Part shown: positions 5,913 through 14,030 of the stretch, piece after piece | Layout: each line of letters starts with the position of its first letter | How positions within the stretch are numbered: position 1 is the stretch's first letter | Origin: an uncultured Oscillospiraceae bacterium | Lineage (GTDB): Bacteria > Bacillota > Clostridia > Oscillospirales > Acutalibacteraceae | Reading direction: 5' to 3' | DNA length: 22,599 bases | Assembly (NCBI GenBank): GCA_900552115.1 | Contig: URYP01000031.1 | Coordinates: forward strand, 1-22,599 | The notes under the pieces: model-generated | Databases searched by the model: none | What the model saw: only the letters and a program-made list of their open reading frames with translations | Told to the model about the DNA's origin: nothing | Made by a program: the position numbers and the translations under genes

Positions 5913-7008
5913 ACGGCTGACGACAGCGGGGTTCCGGAATTTGGAAAGCGCCGCGTTTTCGTTGGATGCGGGTATCAATATATTTTATGGAGACAACGCG
6001 CAGGGTAAAACAAATTGTTTGGAAGCGGTATGGTTGTTTACCGGAGCAAAAAGTTTTCGCGGCGCAAAGGATAAGGAATTGGTCGCGTTTGGCGGCGATC
6101 AGGCGGAATTGATCCTCGATTTCAAGGCGCAAGGGCGGGATCAGCAGGCACGAATGTCTATTCAAAGCCGTCGGTCGGCTCAGCTGAATGGGATCGGACT
6201 GCGTTCCGCTGCCCGGATGGCGGGTATATTCTGTGCCGTGGTTTTTTCACCCACGCACTTATCGTTGATCAAGGATGGGCCGGATGCCCGGCGGCGTTTT
6301 ATAGATACGGCCTGTTGCCAGCTCCGGCCATCCTATATTCGCCTGTTATCGGAATATCAGAGAACGCTTCAGCAGCGAAACGCGCTGCTGAAAGAGGCGG
6401 CGCGGGGCAAAAGCCTGTCGGAGGACACCCTGTCGGTTTGGAATGCCCGGCTGGCACAGGCCGGAGCGGATGTGTATGAAGCGCGAAGACATTATATCGA
6501 CAGATTAGCGCCGGAAGCGGCGGCCATTTATAATGGTTTATCCGCACAGCGGGAAGCGATGTCGGCCTGTTATGAATCCTGTGTGGAAAATGGTGGCGCA
6601 TCAAAAGAGGCGGCACGCGACCAGCTCCTGCGGATTATGCAGGAGCGTGAGAATGTGGACCGCGCCGCCGGATTTACCACAGCCGGCGTTCACCGTGACG
6701 ACCTATATATCTCCATTGACGATCGCGCGGCGCGGAATTATGGGTCACAGGGGCAGCAACGGTCGGCGGTGCTGGCCCTCAAGCTGGCGGAGGCGGCGCT
6801 GCTCGAAAAGGAAACGGGAGAGCAGCCGGTGATGTTGCTGGACGATGTTATGAGCGAACTCGACCCAGCCCGGCAGGATTATATATTGAATCATATTCAC
6901 GGTTGGCAGGTATTGGTGACCTGTTGTGATCCCGGCCCTATCCGGCGGCTGGCGAAAGGCGCGGCCTTTGAGGTAAGGGGTGGGAAAATTACCCGAAAGG
7001 ATGATTGA
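5902..7008 (+). CDS. recF: DNA replication and repair protein RecF
   Basis: RecF is an SMC-like ABC ATPase that helps load RecA at gapped DNA and stalled forks. The 368-residue protein has Walker A GDNAQGKTN (about 30-38), the ABC signature YGSQGQQRS late in the protein, and Walker B VMLLDDVMSELD ending near residue 320. The PTHLSLIKDGPDARRRFID segment is also characteristic of RecF. The ATG at 5902 lies inside the end of yaaA; this overlap and the family N-terminus (RLTTAGFRNLESA) support the start. Length is normal. Confidence 0.97.
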   Translation: MIAERLTTAGFRNLESAAFSLDAGINIFYGDNAQGKTNCLEAVWLFTGAKSFRGAKDKELVAFGGDQAELILDFKAQGRDQQARMSIQSRRSAQLNGIGLRSAARMAGIFCAVVFSPTHLSLIKDGPDARRRFIDTACCQLRPSYIRLLSEYQRTLQQRNALLKEAARGKSLSEDTLSVWNARLAQAGADVYEARRHYIDRLAPEAAAIYNGLSAQREAMSACYESCVENGGASKEAARDQLLRIMQERENVDRAAGFTTAGVHRDDLYISIDDRAARNYGSQGQQRSAVLALKLAEAALLEKETGEQPVMLLDDVMSELDPARQDYILNHIHGWQVLVTCCDPGPIRRLAKGAAFEVRGGKITRKDD

Positions 7009-7012
7009 AACA

Positions 7013-7309
7013 ATGGCGACGCTGTCCTATGAAGAAGAAAGGACACTCATTTTGGCGCAGAGCCGCAAGAAAAAGCGCCGGGCGCTGCTGATCACCCTGC
7101 TTATATCCGTTATGTTGGTTGCCGCGTTTATACTTGTTTGCCGGTTTTGGCTGAATTTCATTGGGTTTAGCCTGGTGATTTTCCTCATCTTAATTGGGTT
7201 GACCGTCAAGTTGGGCGGCGAGGCCATTGGGCGGGAAAATCAGATGCAGAAGCACCGGCTGGAGTTGTTGGATGAGAAAACGCCTCACGGAAAATTTAAG
7301 TGGGAATAA
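7013..7309 (+). CDS. Small two-helix membrane protein of unknown function
   Basis: I do not recognise this 98-residue protein. It has a charged N-terminus (MATLSYEEERTLILAQSRKKKRR), two hydrophobic segments at about 24-44 and 47-66 predicted to span the membrane, and a charged C-terminal tail. The KKKRR stretch before the first helix suggests the N-terminus faces the cytoplasm. The ATG at 7013 has AAAGGA ~9 bases upstream; an alternative ATG at 7001 overlaps the recF stop. It sits between recF and remB in the same transcription direction with minimal spacing, so it is part of the operon. Confidence 0.7.
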   Translation: MATLSYEEERTLILAQSRKKKRRALLITLLISVMLVAAFILVCRFWLNFIGFSLVIFLILIGLTVKLGGEAIGRENQMQKHRLELLDEKTPHGKFKWE

Positions 7310-7321
7310 GAGGATGCGCTT

Positions 7322-7588
7322 ATGTATATTCATCTGGGCGGCGATACGGTAGTCCCACTCAAAGATATTGTGGGAATATTTGATATGGATGGGACGACGG
7401 TCTCAAAAAACACCCGGCTGTTTCTGGCCGACGCTGAAAAAGGCGGCCGTGTCTGCAATGTAACGGACGAACTGCCCCGGTCGTTCGTGGTTTGTGCGGA
7501 CCGTGACGGGAATGAAACGGTATATGTATGCCAAATCGCGCCGGCTACACTCAAACGTCGGGCGGTTTTGGAACTAGAGAGTTTTTAA
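7322..7588 (+). CDS. remB: Extracellular matrix regulator RemB-like (DUF370)
   Basis: The 88-residue protein starts MYIHLGGDTVVPLKDIVGIF and is the DUF370-type protein found between recF and gyrB in Firmicutes (Bacillus YaaB, renamed RemB and tied to control of biofilm matrix genes). The fold and position are the evidence; a role in biofilm in this organism is not shown by the sequence. An AGAGGATG-like ribosome site precedes the ATG. Length is close to the Bacillus protein. Confidence 0.85.
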   Translation: MYIHLGGDTVVPLKDIVGIFDMDGTTVSKNTRLFLADAEKGGRVCNVTDELPRSFVVCADRDGNETVYVCQIAPATLKRRAVLELESF

Positions 7589-7648
7589 TCGGCGGATAGA
7601 GCCAGCTGATAGGACAAGAACAGCGGGAAAGTGATAGGGAGGTTTACC

Positions 7649-9622
7649 ATGTCGGATTTGGAACGCGAAGAAGAAATGGAGCGCCAGCAAGAGGAACAAA
7701 TGGTACGGGCGGACGCAACGCCATACGACGAAAGCCAGATTCAGGTGTTGGAAGGATTGGAAGCGGTGCGAAAACGGCCGGGTATGTATATCGGGTCGAC
7801 CGGACCAAAAGGGCTTCATCACCTGGTTTATGAAATTGTGGACAACTCGATCGACGAAGCGCTGGCCGGCTATTGCACCCATATTGACGTGGACATGCTG
7901 CCGGGGGATATCATCAGTGTCACCGACAACGGCCGCGGCATACCGGTCGGCATCCATGAGAAGATGGGCATCCCGACCGTCACCGTTGTGCTGACGGTTC
8001 TGCACGCGGGCGGAAAGTTTGGCGGATCAGGCTATAAAGTCTCCGGCGGCCTGCACGGCGTGGGTTCCTCGGTGGTAAACGCGCTGTCCGAATGGATGGA
8101 AGTGGAAATCTCCCGGGATGGAAACGTCTACGCGCAGCGGTTCGAACGCGGTGTGGCGGTTAACGATCTGACCGTGATCGGCCCGTCGGAACACGACGGT
8201 ACGACCATTCGTTTCAAGGCGGACGACCAGATTTTCACGGAAACCACGGAATACGATTTTGAGGTGCTGCAAAAACGACTGCGCGAGCAGGCCTTCCTGA
8301 ACGCCGGCTTGTGCATACGTCTCCACGACCGCCGCAATCCCGACAATGTGGTGGAACAGGAGTACTGCTACGAAGGCGGTATTTCGTCTTTTGTTGATTT
8401 TATGAATAAGACCCGCGGCTATCAGGTGTTGCATCCTGAGGTCATTCATATTTCCATCAACGACGGCGATTCCATTGCCGAGGTGGCGTTGCAGTATAAT
8501 GACAGCTATAATGAAAACATCGTATCCTTTGCGAATAATATTCACACAGTGGACGGCGGAACCCATGAAAATTCTTTTAAAACCGGGATTACCCGTATCC
8601 TGAATGATTATGCGCGGCGTCATGGCTTGCTGAAAGAGAATGACAGCAATCTTAAAGGCGATGACGTGCGGGAGGGCCTGACCGCGGTTATCAGCGTCAA
8701 GCTGAAGGATGCCCAGTTTGAAGGGCAGACCAAGGCCAAGCTGGGAAATACGGCGGTAGGCTCGTTGATAACGACACTGCTGAATGAAAAGCTGGCGCCC
8801 TATCTTGAAGAAAATCCGGCGGTGGGCAAAGGCATTCTTGAAAAGTCCATCAACGCGGCCCGGGTCCGCGAAGCGGCCCAGCGCGCGCGGGAAATGGCGC
8901 GGAAGAAAAGCGGTTTGTCCTCCACCCGTATGCCGGAAAAGCTCGCCGACTGCATCTGGAGCGATATGGAAAGGACAGAGCTGTATATCGTTGAGGGAGA
9001 TTCGGCCGGCGGCTCCGCCATTCAGGGACGGGACCGGAACTACCAGGCTATCCTGCCGCTGTGGGGCAAAATGCTGAACGTGGAAAAAGCCCGGCTGGAC
9101 AAGGTGTACGGCAACGAAAAGCTGATTCCGATCGTTATCGCCCTGGGCTGCGGGATTGGAGACGATTTTGACCTGTCCAAGCTGCGGTATGGAAAAGTGA
9201 TCATTATGGCCGATGCCGACGTCGACGGCTCGCATATCCGCACCCTGCTGCTGACATTTTTCTTCCGGTATATGCGGCCGTTGGTGGAGGAAGGCCATGT
9301 TTACATCGCCCAGCCACCGCTTTTCAAGGTATCCAAAGGCAAACAGCTCCGGTACGCCTTTTCAGAAAAAGAACGTGACCGGTATATCGAGGAGCTGGGC
9401 GGCAACACGGATATCCAGCGGTACAAGGGTCTTGGTGAGATGGACCCGGAACAGCTTTGGGAAACCACCATGGACCCGGCGTTCCGCACCATGCTAAGGG
9501 TAGAACTGGAAGACGCGGCCGCCGCGGATGAGGTGTTTACCATCCTGATGGGGGATAAAGTGGAACCGCGTAAGGAATTTATTGAGAAAAATGCGAAATA
9601 CGTTTCGAATTTGGACGTATAA
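7649..9622 (+). CDS. gyrB: DNA gyrase subunit B
   Basis: GyrB supplies the ATPase and part of the cleavage site of gyrase, which introduces negative supercoils. Visible landmarks are the GHKL ATPase region (EIVDNSIDEALAGYC; DNGRGIPVGIHEKMG; GGLHGVGSSVVNALS), the TOPRIM acidic motif VEGDSAGGSA (near residue 447) and DADVDGSHIRTLLL (near 522), and the C-terminal QRYKGLGEMDPEQLWETTMDP. The 657-residue length is that of the short, Firmicute-type GyrB. I chose ATG 7649, which has GGGAGG seven bases upstream, over an in-frame ATG at 7631. The N-terminus carries a ~25-residue acidic, Q/E-rich extension before the conserved start. gyrA follows after two membrane-protein genes. Confidence 0.98.
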   Translation: MSDLEREEEMERQQEEQMVRADATPYDESQIQVLEGLEAVRKRPGMYIGSTGPKGLHHLVYEIVDNSIDEALAGYCTHIDVDMLPGDIISVTDNGRGIPVGIHEKMGIPTVTVVLTVLHAGGKFGGSGYKVSGGLHGVGSSVVNALSEWMEVEISRDGNVYAQRFERGVAVNDLTVIGPSEHDGTTIRFKADDQIFTETTEYDFEVLQKRLREQAFLNAGLCIRLHDRRNPDNVVEQEYCYEGGISSFVDFMNKTRGYQVLHPEVIHISINDGDSIAEVALQYNDSYNENIVSFANNIHTVDGGTHENSFKTGITRILNDYARRHGLLKENDSNLKGDDVREGLTAVISVKLKDAQFEGQTKAKLGNTAVGSLITTLLNEKLAPYLEENPAVGKGILEKSINAARVREAAQRAREMARKKSGLSSTRMPEKLADCIWSDMERTELYIVEGDSAGGSAIQGRDRNYQAILPLWGKMLNVEKARLDKVYGNEKLIPIVIALGCGIGDDFDLSKLRYGKVIIMADADVDGSHIRTLLLTFFFRYMRPLVEEGHVYIAQPPLFKVSKGKQLRYAFSEKERDRYIEELGGNTDIQRYKGLGEMDPEQLWETTMDPAFRTMLRVELEDAAAADEVFTILMGDKVEPRKEFIEKNAKYVSNLDV

Positions 9623-9636
9623 CGGGAGAAACAGAC

Positions 9637-10164
9637 ATGGAAGAAACGACCTTCGGGTCCGAGCGGGCGACGGTGTCCTATGTGCTGCAAAAAGAGGAAT
9701 TGAGCCGCGTCTTTGACCGCGCGTACACACGCCACGCCGGCAAGTCCCGGCTGATCATTCAGTCGGTTCTGATGGCAGTCGTCGGCGGTATATCCCTGGT
9801 GGATTTTATAGCGATCAAACCCCACCGCGGTATGTCACTGTTTATTGCGGTCGCCGCGCTGGTAGTGGGGATTGCCCAATGGCTGGTCATGCCGCTGTTT
9901 CGCTGGTCGGCGGTGGGCCGGCAGCTGAAGGATGGGACAGGCATCCACCTGACCGTCTATGAAAAAGGACTCGGCTTTGGCGAAGGTGCGCGGCAGATGA
10001 TCATACCTTTTGATAAATGCCGTTTGTACGAGGAACCGGGGCTTTTAATCGTTCAGGTGCACCAGGAGTTCGTCGGGATACCCGATCGGGTACTGGACGA
10101 AGACGATCGTCTTGTTTTAAGGGAATCGATACCGGCGGCGGGATCTTCGGATAAAGACAAATAA
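9637..10164 (+). CDS. Membrane protein with YcxB-like architecture
   Basis: The 175-residue protein has a short N-terminal strand region, two membrane segments (about 44-60 and 66-90), and a C-terminal cytoplasmic part containing IHLTVYEKGLGFGEG...MIIPFDKCRLYEEPGLLIV. That pattern resembles the YcxB-like family, whose function is unknown. It lies 14 bases after gyrB, with the gene below following at once, so it is probably co-transcribed with the gyrase genes. The family call rests on architecture rather than a diagnostic motif. Confidence 0.6.
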   Translation: MEETTFGSERATVSYVLQKEELSRVFDRAYTRHAGKSRLIIQSVLMAVVGGISLVDFIAIKPHRGMSLFIAVAALVVGIAQWLVMPLFRWSAVGRQLKDGTGIHLTVYEKGLGFGEGARQMIIPFDKCRLYEEPGLLIVQVHQEFVGIPDRVLDEDDRLVLRESIPAAGSSDKDK

Positions 10165-10184
10165 CGGACAGGGAGGCGGAGAAT

Positions 10185-11459
10185 ATGGAACCCAACGGTA
10201 CATCCGGCGCGCCAGAGCCGGAACGGCCGGACAACCCGGCGGACGGGTGGCTTCCGCAGTGGAAAGGGCCGGTCATTCCGCCGCCTGTGAGGACAGATCA
10301 GACGCCGGCAGGGGGACAGCGCGTTTGGTATCCGGTGGAGCCAGCCGCGCCCATGCAGCCGCCGCTCCCCGCTTACCGGGAACCGGAACCGGGGGAGGAT
10401 ACAGCCATTCCCAAAATGATAACCGCGGTGACACCCGTGAACCGGGAGAGGCTTGAAGAGATAGAAAAGCAGACACAGCCGCCTTTATGGCCGGCGGTTC
10501 TCACGGGGAGTCTGTTGCTGGTGAGCTTCAGCATGGCGGCGATTGCGACGGCGGGGGAGCAGAGCATACCCGGCGCTATCGCGACGGCGGCGATTTGTAT
10601 GACGGCATGCCTGGCCTTTTTTGTGTTAATGCTGGTCGTTACCGCGCGCCGGCAACGGGATCAGCGAGAGCTGCTGCGCTATGCGGCAGCCAGCCAGGAG
10701 GCTGCCGGTTTGATCGAGGTCTATGCGGATCGGGCCATTAAAATTACGCCTCGTACGCGGACGGTGGTATATTTCCGCCGTCCGGAAACCGTGGTATGGG
10801 AATCGCCCCGCTTGCTGACAATCAGCGACGGCTATGCGGCAATTGTATGGCAGGCGGAGGAACTGACCGTTCAGGCTCTGGAGAATCTGCGCCGGATCGT
10901 GTATCCGGCTATCCCTGAAAGTGGCAGGAAAAGTACTGGCCGCACCATTGCATCGGCAGCGGCGTTGAATCCCTTGCCGGATATTCACTTTACGGACGAT
11001 ACGGTATGCCGGTTCCGGTATCGGCCAAATATGAAACGCGAAACCGACCGAAAAATCGGTATTCTCATGGCTCGCTGCTTGCCCTTTACCGTCATTGGCT
11101 CCGCCGTGGCGGGGGCACTGCTAGGGAACCTGTTCCGGAACACCTCCCGGGCGGTGGGTATAACGGTGTTTAGCCTGGCGGCGTTCTGCCTGCTGCAGGG
11201 ACTCGCCACCGTTATTTTCTGGTACCAGCTGCGGCGGGACAGTGGGACCGGTTCACCGGCGGTGGGCATCGCCTTTACGCGACAGGGCATAGCCATAGAG
11301 GAGAACGGCTGCCTGCGTTTTTTACCGCGTGGTTGTTATAAAAGCCTGTTTAAACGGGATATTTTGGCCCTGCAGACCCCGGTGGGTCAGCTTTGCATTC
11401 CCTGGGAGGATATCCCCGACCCGGACTTGGTGAAAAGTTTGTTGACGATAGGAGAGTAA
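10185..11459 (+). CDS. Proline-rich membrane protein with two YcxB-like units
   Basis: This 424-residue protein starts with ~95 residues rich in proline, glutamate and glycine that are probably disordered. Two similar halves follow. Each has a pair of hydrophobic segments (about 102-124 and 131-153; then about 303-322 and 330-350) and then a soluble beta-rich part. Each half resembles the single unit encoded by the preceding gene. The ATG at 10185 has GGGAGG ~9 bases upstream, and the stop lies four bases before gyrA. I know no function for it. Lying between gyrB and gyrA, it is probably expressed with gyrase. Confidence 0.65.
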   Translation: MEPNGTSGAPEPERPDNPADGWLPQWKGPVIPPPVRTDQTPAGGQRVWYPVEPAAPMQPPLPAYREPEPGEDTAIPKMITAVTPVNRERLEEIEKQTQPPLWPAVLTGSLLLVSFSMAAIATAGEQSIPGAIATAAICMTACLAFFVLMLVVTARRQRDQRELLRYAAASQEAAGLIEVYADRAIKITPRTRTVVYFRRPETVVWESPRLLTISDGYAAIVWQAEELTVQALENLRRIVYPAIPESGRKSTGRTIASAAALNPLPDIHFTDDTVCRFRYRPNMKRETDRKIGILMARCLPFTVIGSAVAGALLGNLFRNTSRAVGITVFSLAAFCLLQGLATVIFWYQLRRDSGTGSPAVGIAFTRQGIAIEENGCLRFLPRGCYKSLFKRDILALQTPVGQLCIPWEDIPDPDLVKSLLTIGE

Positions 11460-11463
11460 ACGG

Positions 11464-13962
11464 ATGGATGAACAAAATTTGCAAAATCAAAAAGTCGTTT
11501 CGGTAAATCTGGAAAAAGAGATGAAGAAAAGCTTCCTCGATTACTCGATGTCGGTTATTGTGGCGCGCGCGCTGCCGGATGTTCGGGACGGGCTCAAGCC
11601 GGTGCATCGCCGGATCCTGTACACCATGCACGAAAACAACCTGACGCCGGATAAAGCCTACCGCAAATGCGCCGACACCGTTGGGTCGGTTCTGGGTCGG
11701 TACCATCCGCACGGCGACGCCTCTGTTTATGACGCGATGGTGCGTATGGCGCAGGATTTCTCCCTGCGCTATCCGCTGGTTGACGGGCACGGAAACTTCG
11801 GTTCCGTGGACGGCCATCCCGCTGCCGCCTATCGGTATACCGAAGCGCGTATGAGCAAAATGTCGCTCGATATGTTGGCGGACATCGAAAAAGAAACCGT
11901 GGATTTCACCACCAACTACGACGACCGTCTTAAAGAGCCACAGGTGCTGCCCTCGCGGTTTCCGAACCTGCTCGTGAACGGCTCCACCGGCATCGCGGTG
12001 GGTATGGCCACCAATATTCCGCCCCACAACCTGCGGGAGGTGGTTGACGGGATTTGCCTGCTGATCGACGACCCGGAAGCCGACATGGCGGCCATAATGG
12101 ATTGTATCAAGGGCCCGGATTTCCCGACCGGCGGCATCATCATGGGGCACGCGGGCATTCGCGCCGCCTATGCAACCGGTCGCGGACGTTTGATTGTGCG
12201 CGCGCGCACCGAGATTGAGGAACACGGCAACGGCCGGTTCCGCATTGTCATTGGTGAAATTCCCTATCAGGTTAACAAGCTGAATTTGGTTAAATCCATT
12301 ATCGATCTGGTGGACGATAAGCGCATCGACGGTATCCACGATGTGGTGGACCACTCCAATAAGGAAGGCATGCGGGTGGTCATCGACCTGAAAAAGGACG
12401 CAAATCCGCAGGTCGTACTCAACCAGCTGTTTGCGTATACCCAGATGCAGGTGACCTTCGGCGTCATCATGCTGGCGCTGGTGAACGGCATTCCCCGGGT
12501 ACTCAATCTCAAGCAAATGCTGGAAGAGTACATAAAATTTCAGGTGGAAGTCATTACCCGGCGCACCCAGTATGATCTGCGGAGGGCGCAGGAGAAGGCG
12601 CATATCCTCGAGGCGCTCAAAACCGCCAGCGATTTTATTGACGAAGTCATCAGCATCATCCGGGAATCGGCTGACGTGCCGACCGCCAAGTCCCGCCTGA
12701 TGGAAAGGTTTGGCTTTGATGAGGTTCAGGCGGACGCAATTGTGAAAATGCGGCTTGGCCAATTGGCCGGGCTGGAACGGCAGAAGATCGAGGACGAGCT
12801 GAATGCCCTGCTGGCCAAAATAGCGGAATACATGGACATTCTGGCCGATGAGTGGAAAATCAAATCCATCGTTAAGGATGAGTGCCTGCGGATGCGGGAT
12901 AAATACGGCGACGAGCGGCGTACGGATATCTCCGCCGTGTCGGGTGAGGTGGACATTGAAGACCTGATTCCGGTGGAGGAATGCGTGCTGACCCTGACCC
13001 GGCTGGGGTATATCAAGCGGCAGGCCGCGGATGTCTATAAAACCCAGCGGCGCGGCGGCCGGGGCATCATGGGCATGAGCACGCGGGAAGAGGACGTGAC
13101 CGAAACCATGTTCCTCTGCTCAAGCCATGATTATGTGATGTTCTTCACCTCCGCCGGCCGGGTATATCGTTTAAAATGCTATGAAGTGCCGGAGGGAAGC
13201 CGGACCGCCAAAGGTATGAATATCGTCAATCTGCTGCCGTTGGCGCCGGATGAAAAGGTAACGGCCATGATCCGCGCCACCGAATTTGAAAGCGACCAAT
13301 ACCTGTGCATGGTGACCCGGCGGGGGATTATCAAGCGCACCCGCCTGTCGGCGTATGCGAACGCCCGCAAGAACGGGCTGATCGCTATTGATCTCGACGA
13401 GGGCGACCAGCTTGCGTGGGTCAAGCTGACCGATGGGTACCAGAAGCTGTTGGTGGGCACCCGCAAGGGTATGGCGATTTGCTTTGATGAAAACGACGCA
13501 CGCGTCGTGGGCCGGCCGGCCCGCGGTGTGAAGGCGCTGACCCTGGCCGAGGGAGACGAGGTTATCGGCATGGCGGTCTGCCGGCCGGAGGGGCTGGTGC
13601 TCACCGTCACGGAAACCGGTTACGGCCGCCTGAGCGAACTGAGCGATTACCGTGTGCAGTCGCGCGGAGGCAAGGGCCTGACCAACTATCATACCGAAAC
13701 GTTCGGCAACGTGGCCGCTATCCGCGTGGTAGACCTGGAAGACGATGTGATTTTGATCGCATCGGATGGCGTCATCATCCGCATGTCGGCGGCGGAAATC
13801 CGCCAGTGCCGGCGGCCGTCCAAGGGTGTACGCGTCATGCGGGTGGACGACGGAGCCAGGATCGTATCGCTGGCCCGCGCCCCGCACGAGGAGCCGGAGG
13901 AGGAAACGCCGGACGCCGGTGAAGAAAAGCCGGCTGAGAACACCACGCCCGCGGCGGAATAA
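11464..13962 (+). CDS. gyrA: DNA gyrase subunit A
   Basis: GyrA carries the DNA-cleaving tyrosine and the C-terminal domain that wraps DNA. The 832-residue protein has the catalytic tyrosine in YRYTEARM (Y125) and the GyrA box QRRGGRG (from residue ~528), which separates true gyrase from topoisomerase IV. The quinolone-resistance region reads HPHGDASVYD (81-90): the residue matching E. coli Ser83 is alanine (A86), with serine next to it, as in mycobacterial and many clostridial gyrases. The C-terminal ~25 residues are acidic and low-complexity (EEPEEETPDAGEE). AGGAG precedes the ATG by ~9 bases. A strong terminator follows the stop. Confidence 0.98.
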   Translation: MDEQNLQNQKVVSVNLEKEMKKSFLDYSMSVIVARALPDVRDGLKPVHRRILYTMHENNLTPDKAYRKCADTVGSVLGRYHPHGDASVYDAMVRMAQDFSLRYPLVDGHGNFGSVDGHPAAAYRYTEARMSKMSLDMLADIEKETVDFTTNYDDRLKEPQVLPSRFPNLLVNGSTGIAVGMATNIPPHNLREVVDGICLLIDDPEADMAAIMDCIKGPDFPTGGIIMGHAGIRAAYATGRGRLIVRARTEIEEHGNGRFRIVIGEIPYQVNKLNLVKSIIDLVDDKRIDGIHDVVDHSNKEGMRVVIDLKKDANPQVVLNQLFAYTQMQVTFGVIMLALVNGIPRVLNLKQMLEEYIKFQVEVITRRTQYDLRRAQEKAHILEALKTASDFIDEVISIIRESADVPTAKSRLMERFGFDEVQADAIVKMRLGQLAGLERQKIEDELNALLAKIAEYMDILADEWKIKSIVKDECLRMRDKYGDERRTDISAVSGEVDIEDLIPVEECVLTLTRLGYIKRQAADVYKTQRRGGRGIMGMSTREEDVTETMFLCSSHDYVMFFTSAGRVYRLKCYEVPEGSRTAKGMNIVNLLPLAPDEKVTAMIRATEFESDQYLCMVTRRGIIKRTRLSAYANARKNGLIAIDLDEGDQLAWVKLTDGYQKLLVGTRKGMAICFDENDARVVGRPARGVKALTLAEGDEVIGMAVCRPEGLVLTVTETGYGRLSELSDYRVQSRGGKGLTNYHTETFGNVAAIRVVDLEDDVILIASDGVIIRMSAAEIRQCRRPSKGVRVMRVDDGARIVSLARAPHEEPEEETPDAGEEKPAENTTPAAE

Positions 13963-13975
13963 GCGAAGAAACAGG

Positions 13976-14003
13976 CAGGGGCGGGATATCCCGCCCCTGT
14001 TTT
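13976..14003 (+). terminator. Rho-independent terminator after gyrA
   Basis: CAGGGGCGGG and CCCGCCCCTG form a perfect 10-bp GC-rich stem with an ATAT loop, followed by TTTT. It begins 13 bases after the gyrA stop and ends the gyrB-gyrA transcription unit, so mnmG needs its own promoter or relies on read-through. Confidence 0.85.
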
Positions 14004-14030
14004 AAACCTGACAGCGAAAGGCAGACCTCT

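Noticed and set aside
11350..12762. 470-codon frame antisense to gyrA (and a 423-codon frame antisense to gyrB, 8027-9298)
   Set aside because: These are by-products of high GC content opposite strongly conserved genes; composition is histidine- and arginine-rich with no domain.
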